Positions 1 through 7,962 of a stretch of DNA of 64,000 nt are shown piece by piece. This DNA is from a virus: the IMG/VR virus record IMGVR_UViG_3300045941_000223, positions 1-64,000 of that record; one strand, given 5' to 3'. The notes below the pieces were generated by a model. The model was not told where the DNA came from. It was given only the letters and a program-made list of their open reading frames with translations, and ran no database searches. Within the stretch, counting starts at the first letter, position 1. Each line of letters begins with the position of its first letter. The position numbers were made by a program, and so were the translations under genes.

Positions 1-214
1 CCGGGGGGGGGGATGTGGGAAATTTGATAGTTGCAAGTGAAACTTGACGCGGCGGCGGCCTAAAGTTGGTTCCCTTTTGAAAATTCGAAATTCGGTAATA
101 AAATCAATGGCTTGGATGTGAACCCCACTTCACAGTGGGCAGCGCCCACCTGAGCAATATCAATGGGTTACGACCCCCCGGAAGAATATTCTCTTTTAGA
201 GGCATGGAGATACC
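1..214. other. Upstream region of the packaging genes, no gene seen
   Basis: No convincing coding frame. It is more AT-rich than the rest of the window, opens with a run of ten G, and holds two overlapping hairpins at 124-149. A Shine-Dalgarno-like GGAGAT at about 206-211 serves the GTG start at 215. Promoter-like words (TTGAAA near 79-84, TAATAA near 98-103) are not well spaced, so no promoter is claimed. As the window begins here, this may be the edge of a packaging (cos/pac) region, but nothing in the sequence proves that. Confidence 0.4.
124..149 (+). promoter_or_regulatory. Two mutually exclusive hairpins in the terminase leader
   Basis: CCCACT (124-129) can pair with AGTGGG (134-139). 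The overlapping GTGGGC (135-140) can instead pair perfectly with GCCCAC (144-149). The middle arm cannot do both, which is the geometry of an attenuator or switch. No U-run follows, so it is not a simple terminator. Function is inferred only from position ahead of the packaging genes. Confidence 0.35.
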
Positions 215-652
215 GTGGACATACAGCATGGAAAGCGCTCTTCAGCGGCACACGGCGTGGTTGCAGTGGTGGTTCCCGGCCAGAGACCGGAGCCTCCGGA
301 GGGTTTGAGCCCGGAAGAGGCGGCTGAATGGCGGGCGATCGTGGCTCGAATGCCTTCGGACTGGTTCACCCGGGAGACGCACGGGTTGCTGGAAAACTAC
401 GTGAAGGTCACGTGTAATTTGCGGTGGGTTAACAGCTACATAACCGACTTTAGGTCGAAGCCGATGACCGGGCCGCGGGTTCTCCATCTGACCCGGATGC
501 TTCGGCTGCAGACCGGTCAGGCTGGGATGCTGGCGACGCTGGCGACCAAGCTGCGGATCACCAAGCAGACCCCGGATACCGCCCGGTCGGGTGAGAAGAA
601 CCGGGTTCACGGTCAGGCTCCCGAGCGGCCGTGGGCCAGCCGGGTGGCCTGA
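215..652 (+). CDS. terS: Terminase small subunit (P27-like)
   Basis: Predicted DNA-recognition subunit of the packaging motor. The 145-residue product has the arrangement usual for P27-type small terminases: a Pro/Glu-rich start, a helical part beginning LSPEEAAEWRAIVARMP, then an aromatic WF and a Tyr-containing helix, ending in a basic tail. The GTG start is chosen because GGAGAT lies five bases upstream. It is the first late gene, followed by small genes and the large terminase. Similarity is recognised by pattern only. Confidence 0.7.
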   Translation: MDIQHGKRSSAAHGVVAVVVPGQRPEPPEGLSPEEAAEWRAIVARMPSDWFTRETHGLLENYVKVTCNLRWVNSYITDFRSKPMTGPRVLHLTRMLRLQTGQAGMLATLATKLRITKQTPDTARSGEKNRVHGQAPERPWASRVA

Positions 653-750
653 TGTGTGGTGGCAGGCTTGGACGACGCCCGAGATGGTCAGGGAACGGAC
701 GACGAAGCGGGCCCGGGTGGCGGCCGACGGTCTGATCCGGTCCCTGCCGC

Positions 751-975
751 ATGTTCGCGACTGGCTTCACCAGCACCGTGATGACCCCGCTGTTCACCGT
801 GCTGATCTTGGTCGCGGGGGTGAGCTTCGGGCTGGCGCTGGCGATGGCGATCCTGATCCAGCGACGGGAGGCCGAGCCACCGATGACTCCCGCGTCGGCG
901 TGGACGTGGATCATCATCGCCGGGATCTGTCTCGGCGGGGCGATCCTTGAGGCAATGCGGGCGGCGACGCAGTGA
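751..975 (+). CDS. Small protein with two membrane segments
   Basis: About 74 residues with two hydrophobic stretches (roughly residues 10-35 and 50-66) separated by a short charged loop, so probably an inner-membrane hairpin. Holin-like topology is possible, but the true lysis genes are near 54 kb, so function is unknown. The start is uncertain: ATG at 751 or ATG at 781, neither with a strong ribosome site. The stop overlaps the next gene's GTG by GTGA. The stretch 652-780 before it also looks coding in a third frame (see findings). Confidence 0.55.
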   Translation: MFATGFTSTVMTPLFTVLILVAGVSFGLALAMAILIQRREAEPPMTPASAWTWIIIAGICLGGAILEAMRAATQ

Positions 976-1175
976 CCTATTCCCCTGATCCCGAGTACGA
1001 GCTGGTCGAGTACAAGCCGACCAAGCGTGGGCGGCAGTGCGGCAAGTGCTGGATGAAGTTCGACTACAACGTCAACTACGGCTTCTACTGCCAGCAGGTC
1101 GATTGCCCGATGGGGTACGCCGGAAGCCGGTCGCCCGGGACAACGGCGGGTGCGACCGTGATCAGCCAATCATGA
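972..1175 (+). CDS. Small zinc-ribbon-like protein
   Basis: 67 residues starting at GTG in a GTGA overlap with the previous stop. Four cysteines, two in CGKC and two in YCQQVDC, with Tyr and Asn between, suggest one structural zinc site. The C-terminus is short and low in complexity. It lies in a tight run of small genes between the terminase subunits. No function recognised. Confidence 0.6.
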   Translation: MTYSPDPEYELVEYKPTKRGRQCGKCWMKFDYNVNYGFYCQQVDCPMGYAGSRSPGTTAGATVISQS

Positions 1176-1363
1176 TCAGCAAATCAATGTCGGGCGAAGA
1201 GCTGGCCGCGATCGACGGCGGGCACTTCTACTGCGGCATCGTCCTCATGGACGGCAAGGTGATCGAGACCCCGCCGATCGTCGCCTACATGCGCGGCTGG
1301 AGCAGGGAACGCGTGACCAGCTACTGCCGACGCAAGGGCTGGAAATTCGGTGAGCGCACCTGA
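1172..1363 (+). CDS. Hypothetical small protein
   Basis: 63 residues, ATG start in an ATGA overlap with the upstream stop. It has a GHFYCGIVLMDG segment followed by an Arg/Trp-rich basic helix (RGWSRERVTSYCRRKGWKFG) that could bind nucleic acid. Its end overlaps the next gene by 14 bases. No family recognised. Confidence 0.55.
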   Translation: MISKSMSGEELAAIDGGHFYCGIVLMDGKVIETPPIVAYMRGWSRERVTSYCRRKGWKFGERT

Positions 1364-1628
1364 CACCGTCGAGATCGAGGTCGAGCTGGACCGCCGGGCA
1401 GGTGGTCCGATCTTCGAGTACGTCGTCCGTTTCCGCGGATCGGGCAAGCTGCTGTGCCGATCGGTGCTGCCGTTCTTCGGTGCGTGCCGGGCGCTGGCCG
1501 AGCAGGGTTACCCGCCGTCCACCCGGGTGGAGATGTGGCGGCCGGGCATGCGGCATTGGGATCTCGCCGGTCACATCGGCGGGGCCGAGTGGTTCCCCAA
1601 CAAACCGGAGCTGCCGTTCGTACCATGA
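1350..1628 (+). CDS. Hypothetical small protein before terL
   Basis: 92 residues, GTG start inside the end of the previous gene. Mixed alpha/beta composition with a conserved-looking GKLLCRSVLPFFGACRALAEQG segment and a Trp-rich C-terminus. Its TGA overlaps the terL ATG (ATGA), so translation of the two is probably coupled. Function unknown. Confidence 0.55.
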   Translation: MSAPDTVEIEVELDRRAGGPIFEYVVRFRGSGKLLCRSVLPFFGACRALAEQGYPPSTRVEMWRPGMRHWDLAGHIGGAEWFPNKPELPFVP

Positions 1629-3139
1629 GCGAAGCCGAGAAAGTCGCGAAGTGGATTGGGGACTACTGCTACGTTCCTGAAGGTCGCTTCTTGGGCCAGC
1701 AGGTCAAGCTGCAGGACTGGCAAATTGATCTGCTTGTCGAGATTTACGACCGGCCGGGCGGTTGCCGCCGGGCGATCCTTTCCATCCCGCGCAAGAACGG
1801 CAAGACCGCGTTCTCGGCGTTCCTTCTGCTGGCCCACCTGATGGGCCCGCGCATGGTGCCGAACTCGCAGCTCTACTCGGCGGCGCAATCGCGCGAGCAG
1901 GCGGCGCTGATCTTCTCGCTGGCCTCGAAGATGTGCCGGATGAACCCGCGGCTGAACGAAGTCGTGGTGATCCGCGATTCGCTCAAGGAGCTGTTCGTTC
2001 CGGAGGTCGGCGTCAAATACAAGGCGCTCTCGGCCGAAGCCTCCACCGCCTACGGCCTGTCGCCGGTGTTCATCGTCCATGACGAGCTGGGGCAGGTCCG
2101 CGGACCCCGCTCGGCGCTGTACGAAGCGCTGGAGACCTCGACCGGCGCGCAAGAGAATCCGTTGTCGCTGGTGATCTCCACGCAGGCACCGAACGACGGC
2201 GATCTCTTGTCCATCCTGATCGACGACGCGCTCGCCGGGAACGATGCGCGCACGTTCTGCCAGCTCTATACCGCGCCGCTCAATGCCGACCCGTTCGCGA
2301 TCGAAACCATTCGCATGTGCAATCCGGCGCTCGGCACCTTTCAGAACGAGCAGGAAGTGCTGGCGATGGCCGCCGACGCCAAGCGCATGCGGGCGCGCGA
2401 GCCGGAATTCCGCAACCTCGTCCTCAATCAGCGAGTCGAGGCGCTGGCGCAATTCGTCAGCCCGTCCGACTGGAAACTGTGCGACGCCGAGCCGGTCGAG
2501 CTGGACGACACCATGCCGATCTACGCCGGGCTCGATCTCTCGGAGGTCTCCGATCTCACCGCGCTGGTTTTGATCGGCAAGGTCGGCAAGGTCTGGCAGG
2601 TGTGGCCGACGTTCTGGCTTCCGGAAGTCGGGCTCGCCGACAAGGCCCGCGCCGATCACATCCCGTACGACCTCTGGCACCAGCAGGGCTTCCTGAAGAC
2701 CACGCCCGGGCGCGCGATCAGTTACGAGCACGTCGCGCACGATCTCCGAAAAATCTGCGACTCGTATCGAGTCAAAAAGATCGGCTTCGATCGCTGGAAC
2801 TACAAGCACCTGAAGCCGTGGTTGCTGCACGCTGGCTTCGTCGAGGACAAGCTCGAAGAGCAGTGGGTCGAGTTCGGGCAGGGAACGCAGAGCATGTCGC
2901 CCGCGTTGCGTGATCTGGAAAGCCTGATCGCCAATGCGGAGCTGGCACACGGCAACAACCCGGTGCTGACCATGTGCGCGATGAACTCGGTGGTCGAGGG
3001 CAAGGACAAGGCCAACCGCAAGCTCTCCAAGTCGCGATCGACCGGCCGCATCGACGGCATGGTGGCGCTCGCCATGGCGGTCGGCGTGGTGCCGGTCGCC
3101 GACAAGGCGGGCGTCGATATCGCGGCGCTGATCGGATGA
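1625..3139 (+). CDS. terL: Terminase large subunit
   Basis: ATP-driven DNA translocase and nuclease that packages DNA through the portal; 504 residues, normal for HK97-type TerL. The ATPase domain has a Walker A PRKNGKT (Lys60) and a Walker B ending HDE (Asp153, Glu154). The nuclease half shows YAGLDLSEVSDLTAL (Asp304) and a late Asp in RIDGMVALAMA (Asp477), consistent with an RNase-H-type metal site. The ATG at 1625 is chosen because it overlaps the previous stop; an in-frame extension upstream reads as the shadow of the preceding gene. Confidence 0.93.
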   Translation: MSEAEKVAKWIGDYCYVPEGRFLGQQVKLQDWQIDLLVEIYDRPGGCRRAILSIPRKNGKTAFSAFLLLAHLMGPRMVPNSQLYSAAQSREQAALIFSLASKMCRMNPRLNEVVVIRDSLKELFVPEVGVKYKALSAEASTAYGLSPVFIVHDELGQVRGPRSALYEALETSTGAQENPLSLVISTQAPNDGDLLSILIDDALAGNDARTFCQLYTAPLNADPFAIETIRMCNPALGTFQNEQEVLAMAADAKRMRAREPEFRNLVLNQRVEALAQFVSPSDWKLCDAEPVELDDTMPIYAGLDLSEVSDLTALVLIGKVGKVWQVWPTFWLPEVGLADKARADHIPYDLWHQQGFLKTTPGRAISYEHVAHDLRKICDSYRVKKIGFDRWNYKHLKPWLLHAGFVEDKLEEQWVEFGQGTQSMSPALRDLESLIANAELAHGNNPVLTMCAMNSVVEGKDKANRKLSKSRSTGRIDGMVALAMAVGVVPVADKAGVDIAALIG

Positions 3140-3163
3140 AAATCGCCGCGGTGCGATAAATTT

Positions 3164-3253
3164 ATGAAGGTGCTCAAGCCGATCGTCACGCTGATCGGAG
3201 CTGCGTTGCTCACCATGCTGGTGTTGTTCATCTTGCTGGGAGTACGGCCATGA
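3164..3253 (+). CDS. Tiny single-span membrane protein
   Basis: 29 residues that are almost entirely one hydrophobic helix after a MKVLKP start. ATGA overlap with the following two-span membrane gene suggests the pair is translated together. Possible membrane partners; function unknown. Confidence 0.45.
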   Translation: MKVLKPIVTLIGAALLTMLVLFILLGVRP

Positions 3254-3465
3254 TCACGGCACTGATACAATTGGTAATCTATCTGATCGTCCTTGGCGTG
3301 GTCGCGTGGTTGCTGGTCTACCTGATCGATCACGTGCCGATGCTGCAGCCGTTCGCGCAGGTGGCGCGCACCATCATCATGGTGGTCTGCGTGCTGATCG
3401 CCATCCTTCTCCTTCTGCAATTCGTCGGCCTGATCGACGGCGGGGCCCGCTTCCCGCGCCTCTGA
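3250..3465 (+). CDS. Two-span membrane protein
   Basis: 71 residues with two long hydrophobic helices (about 3-27 and 40-62) around a short polar loop containing DHVP. Small proteins of this build (Thivi_2564-type) occur in many alphaproteobacterial genomes and phages without a known role. ATGA overlap with the upstream mini-gene. It could contribute to lysis timing, but its place after terL does not say so. Confidence 0.6.
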   Translation: MITALIQLVIYLIVLGVVAWLLVYLIDHVPMLQPFAQVARTIIMVVCVLIAILLLLQFVGLIDGGARFPRL

Positions 3466-3531
3466 GTCGCGGGTAATTCCCAAGGGCGAGTACCCGCGGC
3501 TGGCACCAGCGCCCGATATCATGCGTCCGGA

Positions 3532-3939
3532 ATGACGGCGACCCAAATTCCGCTCAAGCAGGATTTCACCGTCTACGGCGGCGACGGCGTCTCCTATCTG
3601 TTCACCTTCCTGCAGTCCGGCAGCGTACCGATGGCGCTCGAAGGAACGTGGCTGGCGCAGGTGCGCGACAAACCATCGCCGCTCGGCAAGGTGATCTGCA
3701 CGTTCGAGATCGACGGCAGCGAGATGGCCAACGGCAAGCTCTATCTCTCGCTCAGCGGTGAATCGACCAGCTACATCGCCGCCATCGGCCGCGCCTATTG
3801 GGATCTCGAACAGATCATGCCCGACAGCCACCCCCGCACGTGGTACAGCGGCATGATCTGGGGCAAGGCCGGGATCAGCCGGGTCGAGCCGGTACCGACC
3901 CGGATCGGTGCGGTACCGCCACGCCTCCGGAGAGCGTGA
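3532..3939 (+). CDS. Baseplate/fibre-base-like beta protein
   Basis: 135 residues, mostly predicted beta strands, beginning with a charged strand (IPLKQDFTVYGGDGVSYLF) and containing FEIDGSEMANGKLYLSLS. This resembles small upper-baseplate or fibre-attachment proteins (BppU N-domain type), by style rather than by a diagnostic motif. It ends in an ATGA overlap with a collagen-like gene. The same pair, beta protein then collagen-like fibre, occurs again at 51403-53291, which supports a fibre-base role. Confidence 0.4.
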   Translation: MTATQIPLKQDFTVYGGDGVSYLFTFLQSGSVPMALEGTWLAQVRDKPSPLGKVICTFEIDGSEMANGKLYLSLSGESTSYIAAIGRAYWDLEQIMPDSHPRTWYSGMIWGKAGISRVEPVPTRIGAVPPRLRRA

Positions 3940-4412
3940 TGCCCACCGCCACCATCGAAGTCATCACCAACGTCGTCACCACCGGACCGCAAGGACCGCG
4001 CGGACCAGCCGGGCCGCAAGGTCCGCCCGGTCCGCCCGGCCCAGCCGCATCCAACGGTGTGCTTTCGGCGCAATATTCCGCCAAGGTGACGACGACGGAG
4101 GCGGAATATCCCGGCGACGGCAAGGTTGTCTGGAATACAGCGGCGCAAGGCGACGCCACCGAGATTTACATCTCGCAAAAGACAAGCGGCAACACCGATA
4201 TCAGTCACGCGCTTGCGGCTGTGCAAGCTGGCCAGCAATTGACGATACAGCGCAAAACCGACGCGGAAATCATCGCGCGCTACACGGTCAATGCCGTCAG
4301 CGATCACGGCACATGGTTTACCTTCAGCGTATTGCCGGGAAGCAATTCGGGATTGCCTTTCGGCGGCGGCGACGCGCTGATCATTGCTCTGAGCGCACAA
4401 CCGATCGCGTGA
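3939..4412 (+). CDS. Short collagen-like protein
   Basis: 157 residues. After about 12 residues of beta-like start (ATIEVITNVVTT) there is a Gly-X-Y tract of about eight triplets (GPQGPRGPAGPQGPPGPPGP). A C-terminal domain of about 125 residues follows, probably a trimeric head. The ATG at 3939 overlaps the previous stop. Likely a short trimeric fibre or virion decoration; ligand unknown. Confidence 0.6.
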   Translation: MPTATIEVITNVVTTGPQGPRGPAGPQGPPGPPGPAASNGVLSAQYSAKVTTTEAEYPGDGKVVWNTAAQGDATEIYISQKTSGNTDISHALAAVQAGQQLTIQRKTDAEIIARYTVNAVSDHGTWFTFSVLPGSNSGLPFGGGDALIIALSAQPIA

Positions 4413-4416
4413 CGCC

Positions 4417-4923
4417 GTGCGATCATCTCTCCCGACACCATCACCCGCGCCCAGCTCGCTCGCGCAGATTCGCGCCGAGCAGGCCAAGGAGCTGGAGAAT
4501 GCCGCCGTGCGCGACAAGCTCTATGCGTACACGCTCGCCGAGGTCGGCGGGCAGGGCGATCAGGCACGACAGGCGTTCATGGAAACCATCCTGAACCGCG
4601 CCGCCTCGCGCGGGCAGTCGATCAGCAAGACCTTGTCCGGCAGCTACTTCCCGAAGGCGACCCACAACAAGGCGGCGCGCGGCGTCACCGACAAGCAGCG
4701 CGCCGAGCTGCAGCCGCTGCTCGATGACGTTCTCGCCGGAAGCAACATCACCGACTACGCCACCGGCAACGCGTCCGGGCCCGAGTACGCATTCGGCAGC
4801 AGCGGATACTTCGGGCAGGGCAAGGGTCGCGGCGTCACCGCGGGCTTCGGCGGCGAGGTCTTCGGTGTCGAAGAGGTCGATGTGGCGTGGGCCGAGCGCG
4901 TCTCTGAAAGCGACGTGGCGTGA
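4417..4923 (+). CDS. Possible peptidoglycan hydrolase (SleB-like)
   Basis: 168 residues with a GTG start. The core LAEVGGQGDQARQAFMETIL followed by NRAASRG, then a YFP segment, resembles SleB-type cell-wall hydrolases, where the Glu after Ala is catalytic. No signal peptide, so if active it would be virion-carried or depend on lysis. It lies between a collagen-like gene and the cargo cluster, unlike the real endolysins near 54-56 kb. The assignment rests on the motif alone. Confidence 0.4.
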   Translation: MRSSLPTPSPAPSSLAQIRAEQAKELENAAVRDKLYAYTLAEVGGQGDQARQAFMETILNRAASRGQSISKTLSGSYFPKATHNKAARGVTDKQRAELQPLLDDVLAGSNITDYATGNASGPEYAFGSSGYFGQGKGRGVTAGFGGEVFGVEEVDVAWAERVSESDVA

Positions 4924-5990
4924 TCTTCTGGATCGCTCCCGAGTACGGCAATATGTGCATCGACAACTGCTCGCTGAGCGCGCTCGATCTGTCGTCGATC
5001 GATCCCACCATCCGCATGGTGCAGTGGCAGGAAAATGCCGGGCGCATCGAACGCAAAACCGGTCCGGCATTGCGCGAGGTCTTTCTCGATCCGATACCCT
5101 ATCTGCCGTCGTTCGACCTGTTCATCACCACGCTGAACGGGCAAGCGCCGCCGATCACGCTCGATCAGGCCAAGAAGATCAAGATCGATCTCAATCGCGC
5201 CATCTTCGACGCCAAGCGACAGGCACCGATCGAATATCTCGCGAAGACATGGGACGCGACCGACGACGAAGTGACCGCGATGAATAGCGAGCTGTCGATG
5301 GTCTCGGCACTGAGCGGCGGCGGCTCTGCGACCGATATCATCACGCTGTCCAACAACCTGAACCAACTCGCCTTCGAAGTTAACAGCCGCGTGGTCGCGC
5401 CCGGCAACAATGCCGATGGCAACATCTGCCAGCAGGTGAACTTCAATGTACGGGGCGCGGTCAATACCATCGTCGATCAGGCGAATTATTCGCTCGCCTA
5501 CAACAAGTCGCTGGTGATCGGCGCGGTCAATGCCGACGTGGTGACGCCGCTCAAGGACAACACCTTCCCGAAGATCCAAGGAAAGTTCGATGCGTACGAA
5601 ACCCGGTTCGAAGCGGCGAGCTGGCCCGGCGGCGTGCCCGGCGACTATCCACCCGATCCGCCCAACATCACGCCGATCAACGACGGGGTATATATTCCGA
5701 GCGGAATCACACAGCTTGCCGCCGCGCTGAGCGCCCCGCCCGGCATGACCAACGTCACCGTACCGGCAGGCGGCGGCGATCCGGCTGATACGACCATCGA
5801 GTGGTATGCGCTCGGCGAGCTGACGCCCACCGTGCTCACGGTCGTGGAGTTCTCCGGGCTGATCAACACCATCAGCGCGCGACGGGCAGTGCTGGCGCAG
5901 ACGCAGCGCACCAAGCGCGCGGAAATTCTCGCATGCAGCACAGTCGCACAAGTAATCGCCATCGACCTCGCCAGCGGCTGGCCGACGTAA
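4920..5990 (+). CDS. Virion-associated protein of unknown function
   Basis: 356 residues, GTG start in a GTGA overlap. The region after residue 60 (TLDQAKKIKIDLNRAIFDAK) resembles the lysine-rich helix of DUF4376-type tail-fibre accessory proteins. The middle is Asn/Ser-rich and helical, and the C-terminus has a Gly/Pro-rich turn and a last helical stretch. It lies just upstream of the cargo genes. No enzyme motif seen. Confidence 0.45.
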   Translation: MIFWIAPEYGNMCIDNCSLSALDLSSIDPTIRMVQWQENAGRIERKTGPALREVFLDPIPYLPSFDLFITTLNGQAPPITLDQAKKIKIDLNRAIFDAKRQAPIEYLAKTWDATDDEVTAMNSELSMVSALSGGGSATDIITLSNNLNQLAFEVNSRVVAPGNNADGNICQQVNFNVRGAVNTIVDQANYSLAYNKSLVIGAVNADVVTPLKDNTFPKIQGKFDAYETRFEAASWPGGVPGDYPPDPPNITPINDGVYIPSGITQLAAALSAPPGMTNVTVPAGGGDPADTTIEWYALGELTPTVLTVVEFSGLINTISARRAVLAQTQRTKRAEILACSTVAQVIAIDLASGWPT

Positions 5991-6009
5991 GGCGGCGGCG
6001 GCGCTACCT

Positions 6010-7962
6010 GTGCGATCGGCACTGGCCCGGACTGCGGGTCAGATTGAGACCACACTGTTGCACGCTCCGAACAGAAATCTCTGGAAGATAGCCAGCGCGC
6101 AGGCGCTGGCGAGGCTCGATCGTCCGCAGCAATGGGCGGTCGCGCAGGCGAAGGCGAAGAAGATCCTTGGCATCTCGCTGCTCGGTCCTGACGTGGTCGA
6201 GTTGCGGGAGTTCGATCCCAACCAGCCACGCGACGAGCACGGCCGCTGGACGGACACCGGGGCAGGCGACGGTGGCGGGCTCGCCGAAGACACGCCCGGG
6301 GGATACGAGCCCGAGCTAGATCCGGAAGTCGTCAACGTCGGCGGCGACAAGTGGAACAAGGACACCGCCGTCCATCTGGAGCGCGAGTACCAGATGGCCA
6401 AGCCGAAGCTCAGCAAGATCGAGAGCGAGGCGGTCGGCAAGTATCCACGGGGCAAGCCGCCATCGCAGCTTCTGGAGTGGAGCGAGCTGAGCAAGGACGA
6501 CCGAGAAGATGTCAAGAACCAATGGATGGAGAAGCAGGTTCCGTTCTACCACAAGAACGAGGTCGGTCACTGGAAGGCAAATGACGGGGTCAGCGACGCC
6601 AAGGACAAGGTGACCGACGACTTCAACGACCGGACGACGATGATTTGGGCCGCAAAGGCGATCAACGAGTATTTCGAGGAAATGGAATCGAAGCTGACCG
6701 AGCAGGCCGACCGACCTTCCGACAGCGCCGAGGTTCAGGCAGCGCTGCACGCCGAGATCCCGTTCGAGGCCGCACAGCTTCTCGATGCCGTCCGTCTGGA
6801 ATATGACCGGGACGCCGACGACCCGGCAATCACCGTCAAATGGGACGACAGCAAATTGCAGGAACCGGCGTACGGTCCAAAGCCGGGCGCTCTGTTTGAT
6901 CCAGATCAGCAACGATTGCCCGGCATCGAAGAGCCGAAGAAGCCGGATATGTCCAAGCTGCTGACCGATAAATACCGCAAGGATCTGGCCGCGCAGATCG
7001 AGCTTGCGGCATTTGAGGAAGTCAAGGATGTGCGCGATGCGATGGAGCCGCCGGAATATCTGCTGGATGCCGCAAAGGAGGCCGCCGACGCCGATTGGGA
7101 AGGCTTGAGCGATAACAGCAAGTTGTCCTACGCCCAAAACTTCGCCGCGGACGAAGAGACGAGGAACCCGCCGGTGCCATGGGTCCGGGCGGTTCCGGAG
7201 AGCTACGATCCGCTCAATGAGACGGTCGGGTTGGACTACAAAGATACGCAAGGCATGGCGCGGCACATGAGCATCGAGCGGGCCGCCGATCTGCTGATCG
7301 AGCGCGACATAGTCAACCCGGCCAATCGCATCGATATCGTCAAGCGCATCGCCTCCATCGATCGCAAGCTGTGGGAAGATTGGAAATCAAGCTCGACCAC
7401 TCAAAACGGCAAGCTGCTGCAGATCGCGGTCGCGGATGAATTGAACGGCCGTCTCAATATGAAGACGCGCGACACCATGAATCAAATGGAGACGAAGACC
7501 TACGCCAACAAGCAATTCAAAGAGATCGGCGGCTACGCGGGCGTGCGCGCCTACGTGCGCGCGAAGTGGGAAACCACGCAATTCATGCTCGACAAGGCCG
7601 ATGTCAAGGAGCTGAGCCTGTACCGCTCCATCGATCTCGACATGGATACTCTCGGTCCGCATCTGACGAAGTCGAAAGAGATCGGTGGCCATCATTACCT
7701 GCCGAGCATCGCGGTCCAGCGCAACGGTGCGGCTTCGACCACCATCGACAGCAAGGTGGCCAACGATTGGGGCGACGGGCAGACGCGCGTCGTGCTCCGC
7801 GCGCTGGTGCCGCGCACCGCGGCGGTGTCGGTCCCGGCCTACGGCGTGAACATCCAGAGCGAGCATGAGGTCGTGATCGCAGGCACCGCGTGGAAGGGCT
7901 GGGACGCGTGGCACCGTCGCGCCCCGAGCCTTCTTGAGATCGAGCTGCAGCGGGCCGCCTGA
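6010..7962 (+). CDS. Cargo protein with C-terminal ADP-ribosyltransferase
   Basis: 650 residues from a GTG start. Residues about 66-83 hold the shared module FDPNQPRDEHGRWTDTG, followed by LAEDTPGGY. Residues 100-520 are mostly charged helices. The C-terminal 120 residues fit an R-S-E-type ADP-ribosyltransferase: LYRSI (Arg539), a Ser-Thr-Thr strand (AASTTID, near 576), and SEHEVV with Glu618-x-Glu620. Such enzymes transfer ADP-ribose from NAD to host protein. It would be injected as virion cargo if the shared module is a packaging signal, which is inference. The stop overlaps the next ATG (TGATGG). Confidence 0.7.
   Translation: MRSALARTAGQIETTLLHAPNRNLWKIASAQALARLDRPQQWAVAQAKAKKILGISLLGPDVVELREFDPNQPRDEHGRWTDTGAGDGGGLAEDTPGGYEPELDPEVVNVGGDKWNKDTAVHLEREYQMAKPKLSKIESEAVGKYPRGKPPSQLLEWSELSKDDREDVKNQWMEKQVPFYHKNEVGHWKANDGVSDAKDKVTDDFNDRTTMIWAAKAINEYFEEMESKLTEQADRPSDSAEVQAALHAEIPFEAAQLLDAVRLEYDRDADDPAITVKWDDSKLQEPAYGPKPGALFDPDQQRLPGIEEPKKPDMSKLLTDKYRKDLAAQIELAAFEEVKDVRDAMEPPEYLLDAAKEAADADWEGLSDNSKLSYAQNFAADEETRNPPVPWVRAVPESYDPLNETVGLDYKDTQGMARHMSIERAADLLIERDIVNPANRIDIVKRIASIDRKLWEDWKSSSTTQNGKLLQIAVADELNGRLNMKTRDTMNQMETKTYANKQFKEIGGYAGVRAYVRAKWETTQFMLDKADVKELSLYRSIDLDMDTLGPHLTKSKEIGGHHYLPSIAVQRNGAASTTIDSKVANDWGDGQTRVVLRALVPRTAAVSVPAYGVNIQSEHEVVIAGTAWKGWDAWHRRAPSLLEIELQRAA

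Noticed and set aside
1-12. Run of ten G as a cos end or slip site
   Set aside because: It is at the very edge of the window and could be an assembly or end artefact; no matching end is visible.
1571-2950. Leftward frame opposite terL
   Set aside because: Shadow of a high-GC gene; terL has all motor motifs in the other direction.
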